Assembly (NCBI RefSeq): GCF_019890635.1
Contig: NZ_JAIOAB010000022.1
Location: 36,576 to 100,575, forward strand
Length of the DNA stretch: 64,000 nucleotides
DNA from: Streptomyces sennicomposti
Lineage (GTDB): Bacteria; Actinomycetota; Actinomycetes; Streptomycetales; Streptomycetaceae
Direction of reading: 5' to 3'
Position numbers and translations under genes: made by a program. Shown here in pieces: positions 49,520 through 58,053 of this stretch (within the stretch, counting starts at the first letter, position 1; the number at the start of each line of letters is the position of its first letter). Under the pieces are notes generated by a model. That model was not told the origin of the DNA and did not search any database. It was given only the letters and a program-made list of their open reading frames with translations.

Positions 49520-51070
49520 ATGTCGTCGCCCTCAGCCGCTCCGCCAGCCCCCGCCAGCCTCAAGCGCATCGTCGCTGCGTCCCTCATCGGGACCACCATC
49601 GAGTGGTACGACTACTTCCTCTACGGGTCCGCCGCCGCGCTGGTGTTCGGGCGGGTGTTCTTCCCCGACTCCGATCCGCTGACCGGGACGCTGCTCTCCT
49701 TCCTCACCTACGCCATCGGGTTCGCCGCGCGGCCGCTCGGCGCCGTGGTGTTCGGGCACTTCGGCGACCGGGTCGGGCGTAAGAAACTGCTGGTCATCAG
49801 CCTGTTGATGATGGGCGGCTCCACCGCCCTGATCGGCTGCGTGCCCGGCTACGACACCATCGGCGTCGCCGCCCCGCTGCTGCTCACCACCCTGCGGCTG
49901 GTCCAGGGCTTCGCGCTCGGCGGCGAGTGGGGCGGGGCTGTGCTGCTCGTGTCCGAGCACGGTGACGCCCGGCGGCGCGGGTTCTGGGCCTCCTGGCCGC
50001 AGGGCGGCGCCCCCGCCGGCAACCTGGTCGCCGTCGGCGTCCTCTCCCTGATGACCGGGACGCTCAGCGACGACGCGTTCAACTCCTGGGGCTGGCGCGT
50101 GCCGTTCCTGCTCTCCGCCGTGCTCGTCATGATCGGGCTGTGGATCCGGCTGTCCGTCGACGAGTCGCCGCTGTTCAAGGCCGCGCTCGCCAAGGCCGAG
50201 CAGCGCAAGGCGCGGCAGAAGGCCGACCAATTGCCCTTCGTCGCCGTGCTGCGCAACCACTGGCGTGACGTGCTGGTCGCGATGGGCGCCCGGATGGCCG
50301 AGAACATCTCGTACTACGTCATCACCGCCTTCGTCCTCACCTACTGCGTCGAACACCTCGACCTCGGCAAGCAGACCGCCCTCAACGCCGTACTGATCGG
50401 CTCGGCCGTGCAGTTCTGCCTGATCCCGCTGTTCGGCGCCCTGTCCGACAAGGTCGGCCGCAAGCCGGTCTACCTCGTGGGCGCGGTCGGCGTCGGCGCC
50501 TGGTCCTGGGCCTTCTTCGGGCTGCTGGACACCAAGTCCTTCCCCGCGCTCGTCCTCGCCGTCACCGTCGGTCTCGTCTTCCACAGCGCCATGTACGCCC
50601 CGCAGGCCGCCTTCTTCTCCGAGCTGTTCGCCACCCGGATGCGCTACACCGGCGCCTCCATCGGCGCGCAGCTCTCCTCGGTGGCCGCCGGCGCGCCCGC
50701 CCCGCTCATCGCCACCGCCCTGCTCAGCTCCTACGGCAGCTCCGTGCCGATCTCGGTGTACGTCGGCCTGTCCGCCGTGATCACCGTGGTCGCCGTGGCC
50801 GTCGCCCGGGAGACCCGCGGCCGTGATCTGGCCGCCGTCGAACCCGCCGGTGAGGGTGCGTCGCGAACGGCCCAGGGTGCGGGCGTGGCCCAGGATGCGG
50901 GCGTGGCCAAGGGTGCGGGCGCGGTCTCCGACGCCAGCCGGGTCCCGGATGCCGGTCAGGCCTCGGGTACCGGTCAGGTCCCGGCTACCGGTCAGGTCCC
51001 GGGTACCGGTCAGGTCCCGGGTACCGGCCAGGTCCCGGACGCCGGTCAGCAGGCCGCCGCGTCCAGTTGA
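49520..51070 (+). CDS. MHS-family MFS metabolite:proton symporter with repeat tail
   Basis: A 516-residue transporter of the metabolite:H+ symporter family (ShiA/ProP-like). The signature GTTIEWYDYFLYG opens TM1, GHFGDRVGRKKLL is the TM2-3 loop, and GGEWGGAVLLVSEH marks TM4-5. Twelve helices end near residue 430. The remaining 85 residues are a hydrophilic Gly/Ala/Val-rich tail ending in six VPGTGQ-type hexapeptides. ATG at 49520 is favoured by AGGAAG upstream. It likely imports a small carboxylate; the PucR regulator, CoA transferase and liv genes nearby fit carboxylic-acid or amino-acid use. Confidence 0.88.
   Translation: MSSPSAAPPAPASLKRIVAASLIGTTIEWYDYFLYGSAAALVFGRVFFPDSDPLTGTLLSFLTYAIGFAARPLGAVVFGHFGDRVGRKKLLVISLLMMGGSTALIGCVPGYDTIGVAAPLLLTTLRLVQGFALGGEWGGAVLLVSEHGDARRRGFWASWPQGGAPAGNLVAVGVLSLMTGTLSDDAFNSWGWRVPFLLSAVLVMIGLWIRLSVDESPLFKAALAKAEQRKARQKADQLPFVAVLRNHWRDVLVAMGARMAENISYYVITAFVLTYCVEHLDLGKQTALNAVLIGSAVQFCLIPLFGALSDKVGRKPVYLVGAVGVGAWSWAFFGLLDTKSFPALVLAVTVGLVFHSAMYAPQAAFFSELFATRMRYTGASIGAQLSSVAAGAPAPLIATALLSSYGSSVPISVYVGLSAVITVVAVAVARETRGRDLAAVEPAGEGASRTAQGAGVAQDAGVAKGAGAVSDASRVPDAGQASGTGQVPATGQVPGTGQVPGTGQVPDAGQQAAASS
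50942..51049 (+). repeat. 18-bp tandem repeat encoding the MHS tail
   Basis: Six in-frame units of GTCCCGGGTACCGGTCAG type (hexapeptide Val-Pro-Gly-Thr-Gly-Gln and variants); units 4 and 5 differ by a single base. Confidence 0.88.
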
Positions 51071-51418
51071 CGCCCGCCCGCGTGTCTACCCCACCTCGGC
51101 GGCCACCGCAGCGGCCCACCGGTCCGCCCCGTCGGCCCGCCCCCGTCGGCCGGCGGCGGCCGGGGTGGGCCGCGTCCACCGGGTCTTCCACCCGGTCCGC
51201 GGGCTCCTTCGCCGACGCCTCCACCCGGTCCGCGGGCTCCTTCGCCGACTCCTCCACCGCTTTCTGCACCGCTTTCTGCACCGCTTCCTCCGCCGGTATC
51301 CGGGCCCCTGCCCACCGGTTCCTCCGCGGTCTCCCGGCCCCCGCTCCGCCGGGTTCCCCGGCCACCCCCGCCGTCTCCCCCCTCCCCACACCTGCCCTCT
51401 CCCGACTACGGTCCGCCC
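51071..51418. other. 348-bp gap with tandem repeats
   Basis: There is no gene on the plus strand. The 33-bp and 12-bp repeats at 51187-51291 lie here. On the minus strand a frame through them encodes an amphipathic repeat; see findings. Confidence 0.5.
51187..51291. repeat. 33-bp and 12-bp tandem repeats
   Basis: Two 33-bp units (51187-51219, 51220-51252) differ by one codon at the end, followed by 12-bp ACCGCTTTCTGC units (51256-51267, 51268-51279 and a degenerate third). Both periods are multiples of three. Confidence 0.8.
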
Positions 51419-53377
51419 ATGCCTGAGAAGAACCCCTCCGTCGTGCCCCATCTGCGCCGGCTGCTCGAACTGCTCGCCTCCGACGCCCCGCCCGAGGACT
51501 TCGGCGCCGTCGCCGCCGAGGCGCGGCGCGGCGGCGCGGACGCCCGGGACGTCGCGGAGGTCGAGCAGGCCGCCGCCGCGGCGCTGCGCGTGCGCGGCAC
51601 CCTGCGCCAGCACCGGCGGCGGGAGGCGGAGCTGACCGCGCTCTTCGACACCGCCGGGGACCTCGCGGCGCTGCGCGACCTCGACGCCGTGCTGCGCTCG
51701 ATCGTGCGCCGCGCCAGGATGCTGCTCGGCACCGACACGGCCTACCTCACCCTCCCCGACGAGGCGGCCGGGGACACCTACATGCGGGTGACCGACGGTT
51801 CGGTGTCCGAGCTGTTCCAGAATCTGCGGCTCCAGCTCGGCGAGGGCCTCGGCGGTCTGGTCGCGCAGACCGCCCGCCCCTACGCCTCCCCCGACTACCG
51901 CACCGACGAGCGCTTCCACCACACCGGCAGCATCGACGCCGGTGTCCTGGACGAGGGCCTGGTCGCCATCCTGGGTGTGCCGCTGCTGCTGGGTTCGGGC
52001 AGCGGCGGCAAGGTCATCGGCGCGCTGTTCGCCGCCGACCGCGCGCCCCGCACCTTCTCCCCCGACGAGGTCGCGCTGCTGTGCTCGCTGGCCGACCACG
52101 CCGCCATCGCCATCGACACCGCCAAGGCCATGGCCGACGCGCGGGCCGCGCTCGCCGAACTCGCCGAGGCCAACGCCGTGATCCGGGAGCACTCCGCCGC
52201 CATGCAGCGCGCCGAGGAGTCCCACGACCGGCTCACCGATCTGGTGCTGCGCGGCGGCGACGTCCCGGAGGTGGCCGCCGCGGTCGCCGGTCTCCTGGAG
52301 GGCGAGGTCACCGTCCACGACAGCGGCGGATGGCCGCTCAGCTCCACCGCCCGCGAGAGCGGCGGGGACGCCCAGGCCTCGGGTTCCGGGAGTGCCGCGG
52401 GCGCGGACGCCGCCGCCGCGCTGGTCGCCGCCGCCGAGGAGTCGCGGGCCGCCGCCCACGCGGTGTTCCGCGACGGGCGCTGGGTGTGCGCCGTACTGGC
52501 CGGGCAGGAGCTGCTGGGCAGCCTGGTGCTGCACGGGCGGCCCGACCTCGAAGGCCCCGACCGGCGGCTGTTCGAGCGCAGCGGTGTCGTCACCGCGCTG
52601 CTGCTCCTGCTGCGGCGTTCGGTGGCCGAGACCGAGAACCGGGTACGCGGCGACCTGATGACCGATCTGCTCACCGCGCCCGACCGGGACCCCGTCGGCC
52701 TGGTGGACCGGGGCCGCCGGCTCGGCGTCGATCTGAACCGGCCCCATCTCCTGCTGGTCGCCGAGGCCGGCGCCGCCGTCCGGGAGCGGCTGGCCGGGGC
52801 CGCCGTGCAGTACCTGTTCGGCAGCGGCAGCGTGAGCGCCGAACACGCGGGCGCCTCCGTGCTGTTGCTGCCCTGCGGGGACGGCGGTCCGGGGGAGGCG
52901 GCCCGCGCCGCCGCCGGGCAGCTCACCCAACTGGTCGGCGCCCCGGTCACGGTGGCCGGCGCGGGGCCTGCCGCCGGGCCCCGGGCCATCGCGGACGCGT
53001 ACGCCGAGGCCGCGCGCTGTCTGCGGGCGCTGCGGGTCCTCGGCCGCGACGGGACCGGTGCGTGCGCCGCCGAACTCGGTTTCCTCGGGGTGCTGTTGGG
53101 CAAGGACCACGACGTGGACGGTTTTGTCACGGCCACCCTCGGACCGCTGCTGGACTACGACGCCCAGCGCGGCACCCAGCTCGTCCACACCCTGCACGCC
53201 TACTTCGGCTGCGGCGGGAGCCTGACCCGGGCGAAGGACGAACTGCACGTGCACATCAACACCGTCGTGCAGCGGCTGGACCGGGTGCAGACCCTGCTGG
53301 GTCCCGACTGGAACAGCCCGGAGCGGGCGCTGGAGCTGCAACTCGCCCTACGGCTCTATCTGTTGACTGCTAGCTAG
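51419..53377 (+). CDS. GAF-domain PucR/CdaR-type regulator
   Basis: A 652-residue regulator. Residues about 75-240 form a GAF domain (LRDLDAVLRSIVRRARMLLGTDTAYLTL, then AILGVPLLLGSG and GALFAADRAPRTFSPDEVALL). A coiled-coil linker and a degenerate middle domain follow. The C-terminus carries the PucR helix-turn-helix (LTRAKDELHVHINTVVQRLDRVQTLLG). Such activators often govern genes for uptake and breakdown of organic acids or purines. It sits between the MHS symporter and the liv operon and is the obvious candidate regulator of both. Confidence 0.88.
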   Translation: MPEKNPSVVPHLRRLLELLASDAPPEDFGAVAAEARRGGADARDVAEVEQAAAAALRVRGTLRQHRRREAELTALFDTAGDLAALRDLDAVLRSIVRRARMLLGTDTAYLTLPDEAAGDTYMRVTDGSVSELFQNLRLQLGEGLGGLVAQTARPYASPDYRTDERFHHTGSIDAGVLDEGLVAILGVPLLLGSGSGGKVIGALFAADRAPRTFSPDEVALLCSLADHAAIAIDTAKAMADARAALAELAEANAVIREHSAAMQRAEESHDRLTDLVLRGGDVPEVAAAVAGLLEGEVTVHDSGGWPLSSTARESGGDAQASGSGSAAGADAAAALVAAAEESRAAAHAVFRDGRWVCAVLAGQELLGSLVLHGRPDLEGPDRRLFERSGVVTALLLLLRRSVAETENRVRGDLMTDLLTAPDRDPVGLVDRGRRLGVDLNRPHLLLVAEAGAAVRERLAGAAVQYLFGSGSVSAEHAGASVLLLPCGDGGPGEAARAAAGQLTQLVGAPVTVAGAGPAAGPRAIADAYAEAARCLRALRVLGRDGTGACAAELGFLGVLLGKDHDVDGFVTATLGPLLDYDAQRGTQLVHTLHAYFGCGGSLTRAKDELHVHINTVVQRLDRVQTLLGPDWNSPERALELQLALRLYLLTAS

Positions 53378-53382
53378 AGCCG

Positions 53383-54294
53383 CTACGCCAGCCCCGCCTC
53401 GGTCAGCAGGCGGCGGGCCACCAGGTGTGCGCCCTCGTCGCCCACCAGGATCGTGTAGTGGTTGACGCCGGGTACGCGCTCCGGCCGGACCAGGTGCGGG
53501 TCGAGCTGCGCGGCGGCCAGGCGCTGTTCGTCGTACAGGCCCTGCGGCTCGTCCATCAGGCCGCGTTCGGCCCACAGCAGGACGGTGGGGCGGGGCAGCC
53601 GGTGGACCGCGCCGAGCACCTGCTCGCCGAGCTGGTCGATGCCGTCGACCCGTACGGCCTCGATCCGGCAGGAGGAGCGCAACTCCGGTTCCGCGCCGAC
53701 CAGATCGCGCTGGATGTACGCGTCCACCCACGGCGACCACGCCTCGGCGAACGCCGGGTGGCTCTGCCAGAACGCGCGGTAGGCGTCCCGGTCCGGGAAG
53801 GTCATCGACAGGCGTCGCATGGCCGGGCCGATGACCGCGGTGATCAGTTCGTCGGGGTCCATGCCGGTGGGGACGGGGAAGCCCACGCCGCCGTCGACCA
53901 GCAGCAGGCCGGAGACCAGGCCGGGGTGGCGCACGGCGGTCAGGGCCGCGGTGAACGCGCCCATGGAGTGGCCGGTCAGCACCACCCGGCCCAGACCGAG
54001 TTCCTTCACCACGGCGGCCATGTCGTCGGCGTGCGCCGCGATGCCGTACGGGCCGGGGAGTTCGCCGCTGCCACCCCGGCCGCGCAGGTCGGGCGCGACC
54101 AAGGTGGCGCGGCCGGCCAGGTGGTGGGCGACCCGGGCCCAGCTCAGGCCGTTGGCGGTGATGCCGTGCAGGGCCAGCACGACCGGTGCGCCGGGGGCGG
54201 CGGCCGGCCAGCGCAGCACGGCCAGCTCGCCGCCGGATACCGGCACCCGCAGTTCCTCGGGCGGTGCGCAGTCCAGTTCCGTCATGTCGCTCAC
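53383..54294 (-). CDS. Alpha/beta hydrolase
   Basis: A 303-residue hydrolase. The oxyanion region is LALHGITANGLSW, the nucleophile Ser is in VVLTGHSMGAFT, and the catalytic His is in VPGVNHYTILVG. GTG at 54294 overlaps the livM stop (GTGA); an ATG at 54285 is the alternative. Being the last gene of the liv operon, it probably hydrolyses the imported compound, for instance an ester, amide or enol-lactone. It converges on the PucR gene, 5 bp away. Confidence 0.87.
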   Translation of the reverse strand: MSDMTELDCAPPEELRVPVSGGELAVLRWPAAAPGAPVVLALHGITANGLSWARVAHHLAGRATLVAPDLRGRGGSGELPGPYGIAAHADDMAAVVKELGLGRVVLTGHSMGAFTAALTAVRHPGLVSGLLLVDGGVGFPVPTGMDPDELITAVIGPAMRRLSMTFPDRDAYRAFWQSHPAFAEAWSPWVDAYIQRDLVGAEPELRSSCRIEAVRVDGIDQLGEQVLGAVHRLPRPTVLLWAERGLMDEPQGLYDEQRLAAAQLDPHLVRPERVPGVNHYTILVGDEGAHLVARRLLTEAGLA

Positions 54295-55415
54295 GCGTCG
54301 GTCGCCTCCTCGCGGGCCGTGGTGGTGCGGGCGGCGCGCAGGCGCGCCGGGAGCCGGGCCATGCCGCCGGGCAGCAGGTATATCACCGCGACGAACAGCG
54401 CGCCGAGCAGGAACAGCGGCTGGGACAGCGGCACCCGCAGCACGGCGGGCAGGCCGGCGACGGCGCCGGAGTTGGCCAGGTCGCCGAGCCGGTGGTCGGC
54501 CCAGGTGTAGAGGATGCCGCCGGCCATGGGTCCCCAGCGGGTGCCGGAGCCGCCGAGGACGACCATCACCAGCAGCGACAGGGTGAAGTCGGAGGTGGTG
54601 GTCTGCGGGGTGGCGCCGCCGGTCAGCAGCAGGTAGACGATGCCGCCGAGCGCGGCGAGGGCCCCGGCCAGGACGAAGGCGGTCAGCTTGAAGCCGTACG
54701 GGCGCAGGCCCAGGACCTCCACCCGGCGCTCGTTCTCCTTGATGCCCTCCCAGACCCGGCCGGTGGGCGAGCGGACCGCCCAGTGCACGACGGCGAGCAC
54801 CACGACGAGGTAGGCCAGGGCGATCCAGTACAGGTTGGCGGTGTGGTCGATGCCGACGAGCGCGGCGGGCATCTTGTCGGCGGGAGCGGCGCGGCCCTCC
54901 TCGCCGCCGGTGACGCCGCCCGGGTCGCGCTGCACGAGGATCGAGCCGGCCTGCGCGAAGGCGAGGGTCACCATGGAGAACCCGATGCCGCTCACCCGCA
55001 GGCTGACCGCGCCCAGCAGTGCGGACAGCGCGACGCCGGCGAGCAGGCCGAGCAGTGCGGCGAGGGCGAACGGCAGGCCCGCCTCCAGCATGACGGTGTT
55101 CGTGACATAGGCGCCGGCGGCGAAGTAGAGGGCGTGGCCGAAGGAGAGCAGTCCGGTGCGGCCGAGCAGCAGGTCGTAGCCGGTGGCCAGGGCGCCGAAG
55201 ACCAGGCAGAGGGCCAGGAGTTGGAGGTTGCCGGGGCTGCCGATCGGGCCGTCCAGCAGGCCGGGCAGCGGCAGCGCGCTGTAGGGGGCGATGAACAGGA
55301 CCACCAGCAGCAGGGCCGGCCACCAGCGGGTGGCGCGGCGCAGCGGCCCGGTGTGCGGGCCGAAGGGGCGGTCCGCCGTGCGGGTCTCGCCGCGCGGCTG
55401 GGTGGCGGTGGTCAT
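54291..55415 (-). CDS. livM: Branched-chain amino acid-type ABC permease LivM
   Basis: A 374-residue membrane protein with roughly 9-10 helices. The conserved GRTGLLSFGHALYFAAGAY, the LRVSGIGFSMVTLAFAQ segment and the EAA-like ENERRVEVLGLRPYGFKL loop identify LivM. ATG at 55415 overlaps the livH stop (ATGA). An insert between helices (VQRDPGGVTGGEEGRAAPADK) is normal for the family. With LivH it forms the pore for the substrate delivered by the lipoprotein at 58054-59286. Confidence 0.92.
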   Translation of the reverse strand: MTTATQPRGETRTADRPFGPHTGPLRRATRWWPALLLVVLFIAPYSALPLPGLLDGPIGSPGNLQLLALCLVFGALATGYDLLLGRTGLLSFGHALYFAAGAYVTNTVMLEAGLPFALAALLGLLAGVALSALLGAVSLRVSGIGFSMVTLAFAQAGSILVQRDPGGVTGGEEGRAAPADKMPAALVGIDHTANLYWIALAYLVVVLAVVHWAVRSPTGRVWEGIKENERRVEVLGLRPYGFKLTAFVLAGALAALGGIVYLLLTGGATPQTTTSDFTLSLLVMVVLGGSGTRWGPMAGGILYTWADHRLGDLANSGAVAGLPAVLRVPLSQPLFLLGALFVAVIYLLPGGMARLPARLRAARTTTAREEATDA

Positions 55416-56299
55416 GCGAGTCTCCCGGTCAGCCCACGCGGCCGGACGAGCAGCAGGGCGGCGAGCAGGACGACGACGGCGAGGTCGCCGAGTCCGGCGC
55501 TGGTGTAGTAGTTGGCGAACTGCTGGACGAGGCCCACGGCGACGGAGGCCAGTGCGGCGCCGGTGAGCGAGCCCATGCCGCCCATGACGACGACCACGAA
55601 GGCGAAGATCAGCAGCGAGGTGCCCTGTTCGGGGTCGACGGAGCCGAAGTAGAGGCCGCCGATGGCGCCGCCGAGGGCCGCTGCGGCCCCGCCGATGGCG
55701 AAGACCAGGGTGAAGGCCTTGCGTACGTCGATGCCGAGGGCGGTGACCATGGCCCGGTCCTCGACGCCCGCGCGGACGACCAGGCCGTGCCGGGTGCGGC
55801 CGAGGAACAGCTTGAGCGCGACGAGGACCACCACGGCGGCGGCGATCAACACCAGCCCGTTCAACGGCACTTCGGCACCGAGCAGCCCGAACGTGCCGGC
55901 CAGCGCCTCCGGTCCGAGGAAGGGCCGGGCGTCGGCGCCCCAGATCGCGGACAGCAGCGCCGGTACGGCCAGTCCGACGCCGACCGTGGCGAGGATCTGC
56001 TCGCGCGGGCGGGTGTAGAGAGGCCGGATGACGGCGAGTTCGAGCAGGACCGCGGCGAGGGTGCCGACGGCGGTGCCGAAGACGACCGCGAGGACGAAGC
56101 CGAAGCCGCCGGAACCGGCGCCGGGCAGATGGCCGGAGGCGGCCCACCACGTGCCGTACGCGCCGGCCGACATCAGCGCGCCGTGCGCGAAGTTGAGCAC
56201 GTCCATCAGGCCGAAGATGAGCGAGAGGCCCGAGGCGACCAGGAAATACAGCGCGCCCAGGCCGAGTCCGGTCAGGGTGAGCAGAACGACGGTGGACAT
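55412..56299 (-). CDS. livH: Branched-chain amino acid-type ABC permease LivH
   Basis: A 295-residue permease with about 8 helices. The opening LGLGALYFLVASGLSLIFGLMDVLNFAHGALMSAGAY-type region (residues 11-47) is diagnostic of LivH, and MVTALGIDVRKAFTLVFAIGG is the EAA-like loop. Its ATG overlaps the livF stop by one base (TGATG). Confidence 0.92.
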   Translation of the reverse strand: MSTVVLLTLTGLGLGALYFLVASGLSLIFGLMDVLNFAHGALMSAGAYGTWWAASGHLPGAGSGGFGFVLAVVFGTAVGTLAAVLLELAVIRPLYTRPREQILATVGVGLAVPALLSAIWGADARPFLGPEALAGTFGLLGAEVPLNGLVLIAAAVVVLVALKLFLGRTRHGLVVRAGVEDRAMVTALGIDVRKAFTLVFAIGGAAAALGGAIGGLYFGSVDPEQGTSLLIFAFVVVVMGGMGSLTGAALASVAVGLVQQFANYYTSAGLGDLAVVVLLAALLLVRPRGLTGRLA

Positions 56300-57234
56300 C
56301 AGGCGTCCGCCTCCGCGGTCCGGGCGGCGGGGTGCGCCGCGGTGTGTTCTGGTGCGGTGGTGCCGGTGTGCCCCCGCTCTGCGCGGGTCCCGGTCCCGTG
56401 GCCGCCTCGGCCGACGCCGAGGAGGCGGCGGGTGGCGTCGGGGTCGGCGAGGAGTTCGGCGGCGGGGCCGTGGTGCGCGGTGCGGCCGTCGGCGAGCACG
56501 GCGCAGTGCCGGGCGAGGCGGCGCACCACGGCGAGGTTCTGCTCCACCAGCAGCACGGGCACGGCCTCGGCGGCGCGCTCCAGGACCCGGGTGACCTCGG
56601 TGACCACCTTGGGCGCCAGGCCCTTGGTGGGTTCGTCGGCGATGACGATCCGGTTGCCGTTGAGCAGGGTGCGGGCGATGGCGACCATCTGCTGCTGGCC
56701 GCCGGAGAGGGTGCCGGCCGCCTGGCGGGCGCGCTGCTTCAGCTCCGGGAAGAGCTCGTGGACCAGGTCGTACGCCGGTTCGCCGGCCCCGGGCCGCTCG
56801 GCCAGGCGCAGGTTCTCGGCGACGGTGAGCGCGGCGAACACGCCTCGGTCCTCGGGGGCGTAGCCCACTCCCCGGCGGACCAGGGCGTGGGTGGCCAGGC
56901 GTACCGTCTCCTCGCCGTCGAGCCGTACGCTGCCGGTGCGCGGGACGAGGCCCAGGATGCCGCGCACGGTGGTGGTCTTGCCGGCGCCGTTGCGGCCGAG
57001 CAGGGCGGTGGTGCCGCTCGCCGCCACGTCGAGGTCGACGCCGTGCAGGATGTGCCGGCCGCCGATGACGACGCGCAGGTCGCGCACGGTCAGCAGGGGC
57101 GGCGCGGTCTTCCCGGCGGGCGCGGCGGGGGTGTGCGCGGAGGACTTTGCGGGGGTGTGCGCGGGAAGCTCCGCGGAGGGGTGCGCAGGTGGCGTCGCGA
57201 AGGTGTGCGCATGTGGTTCCGCCGGGGTGTTCAC
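56299..57234 (-). CDS. livF: ABC ATPase LivF with repetitive N-terminal extension
   Basis: A 311-residue ATPase starting at a GTG that overlaps the livG stop (GTGA). The first 45 residues are an extra segment of AHT-containing octapeptide repeats. The ATPase core begins at LLTVRDLRVV: Walker A GRNGAGKTTT, signature LSGGQQQMVAIAR, Walker B IVIADEPTKGL, and the H-loop region LLVEQN. A His/Thr-rich tail of about 35 residues follows. Both low-complexity ends are absent from ordinary LivF proteins. Confidence 0.9.
   Translation of the reverse strand: MNTPAEPHAHTFATPPAHPSAELPAHTPAKSSAHTPAAPAGKTAPPLLTVRDLRVVIGGRHILHGVDLDVAASGTTALLGRNGAGKTTTVRGILGLVPRTGSVRLDGEETVRLATHALVRRGVGYAPEDRGVFAALTVAENLRLAERPGAGEPAYDLVHELFPELKQRARQAAGTLSGGQQQMVAIARTLLNGNRIVIADEPTKGLAPKVVTEVTRVLERAAEAVPVLLVEQNLAVVRRLARHCAVLADGRTAHHGPAAELLADPDATRRLLGVGRGGHGTGTRAERGHTGTTAPEHTAAHPAARTAEADA
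57106..57225 (-). repeat. 24-bp tandem repeat at the start of livF
   Basis: Five degenerate 24-bp units encode octapeptides of the form xAxxxAHT (PAEPHAHT, FATPPAHP, SAELPAHT, PAKSSAHT, PAAPAGKT). Confidence 0.75.
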
Positions 57235-58049
57235 AGGGCCTCCCCGAGGTAGGCCTGCTGCACGGTGGGGTCGGCCATCACGGCGGCGGGTGCGTCCAGG
57301 GCGAGCAGCGTGCCGTGGTGCATCACGGCGAGCCGGTCGGCCAGGCCGAGCAGCACGTCCATGTGGTGCTCGACCATGAGCACGGTGCGGCCCTCCTCGC
57401 GGTGCAGCGAGCGGATCAGCTCGGTCAGCGCGGGCACCTCCTCGGCGCTCACCCCGGCCATCGGCTCGTCCAGCAGCATGAGGCGGGGTTCGCCGACGAG
57501 CAGGACCGCGAGTTCCAGTTTGCGTTTCTCGCCGTGCGAGAGGGAGTCGGCGGGGGTGTCTGCGCGGTGGGTCAGCTCGGTGCGCGCGAGGACGCGGGTG
57601 ACCTGGTCGGTGTAGGGGTCGGCGCGCCGCCACACCCGGTACGAGCCGCCGCCGGCCGCCTGGGCGGCCAGGCGCACATGGTCGGCGACCGTCATGCCGG
57701 GCCACAGGCTGGAGGTCTGGAAGGTGCGGCCGAGGCCGCGCCGGGCCCGGGCGTAGGCGGCCTCGGCGGTGATGTCGGCGCCGTCCAGCTCGATCGTGCC
57801 GCGGGTGGCCGGGTTGATGCCGCTGATCAGGTTGAACAGGGAGGATTTACCTGCCCCGTTGGGACCGATGAAGGCGAGGAACTCGCCCTCGCGGACGTCG
57901 AAGGTGACGGAGTCGACGATGGTGGCGCCGCCGACCGTCCAGCCGATGTCGCGCAGGGCGAGCACGGGCGCGGGCGCCGGGGAGGCGGGGGCCTCACCGG
58001 CGGCCGGGGCCCCGTCGGCGCTCGGCGGCGCCGTGTTCGGGGAGGTCAT
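57231..58049 (-). CDS. livG: ABC ATPase LivG
   Basis: A 272-residue ATPase. An Ala/Pro-rich leader of 27 residues precedes the core: Walker A GPNGAGKSSL, the LivG-type signature LSHGEKRKLELAVLL, Walker B LMLLDEPMAGV, and the LMVEHHMDVLL switch region. It starts 4 bp after the livK stop. Confidence 0.92.
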   Translation of the reverse strand: MTSPNTAPPSADGAPAAGEAPASPAPAPVLALRDIGWTVGGATIVDSVTFDVREGEFLAFIGPNGAGKSSLFNLISGINPATRGTIELDGADITAEAAYARARRGLGRTFQTSSLWPGMTVADHVRLAAQAAGGGSYRVWRRADPYTDQVTRVLARTELTHRADTPADSLSHGEKRKLELAVLLVGEPRLMLLDEPMAGVSAEEVPALTELIRSLHREEGRTVLMVEHHMDVLLGLADRLAVMHHGTLLALDAPAAVMADPTVQQAYLGEAL

Positions 58050-58053
58050 CTGC

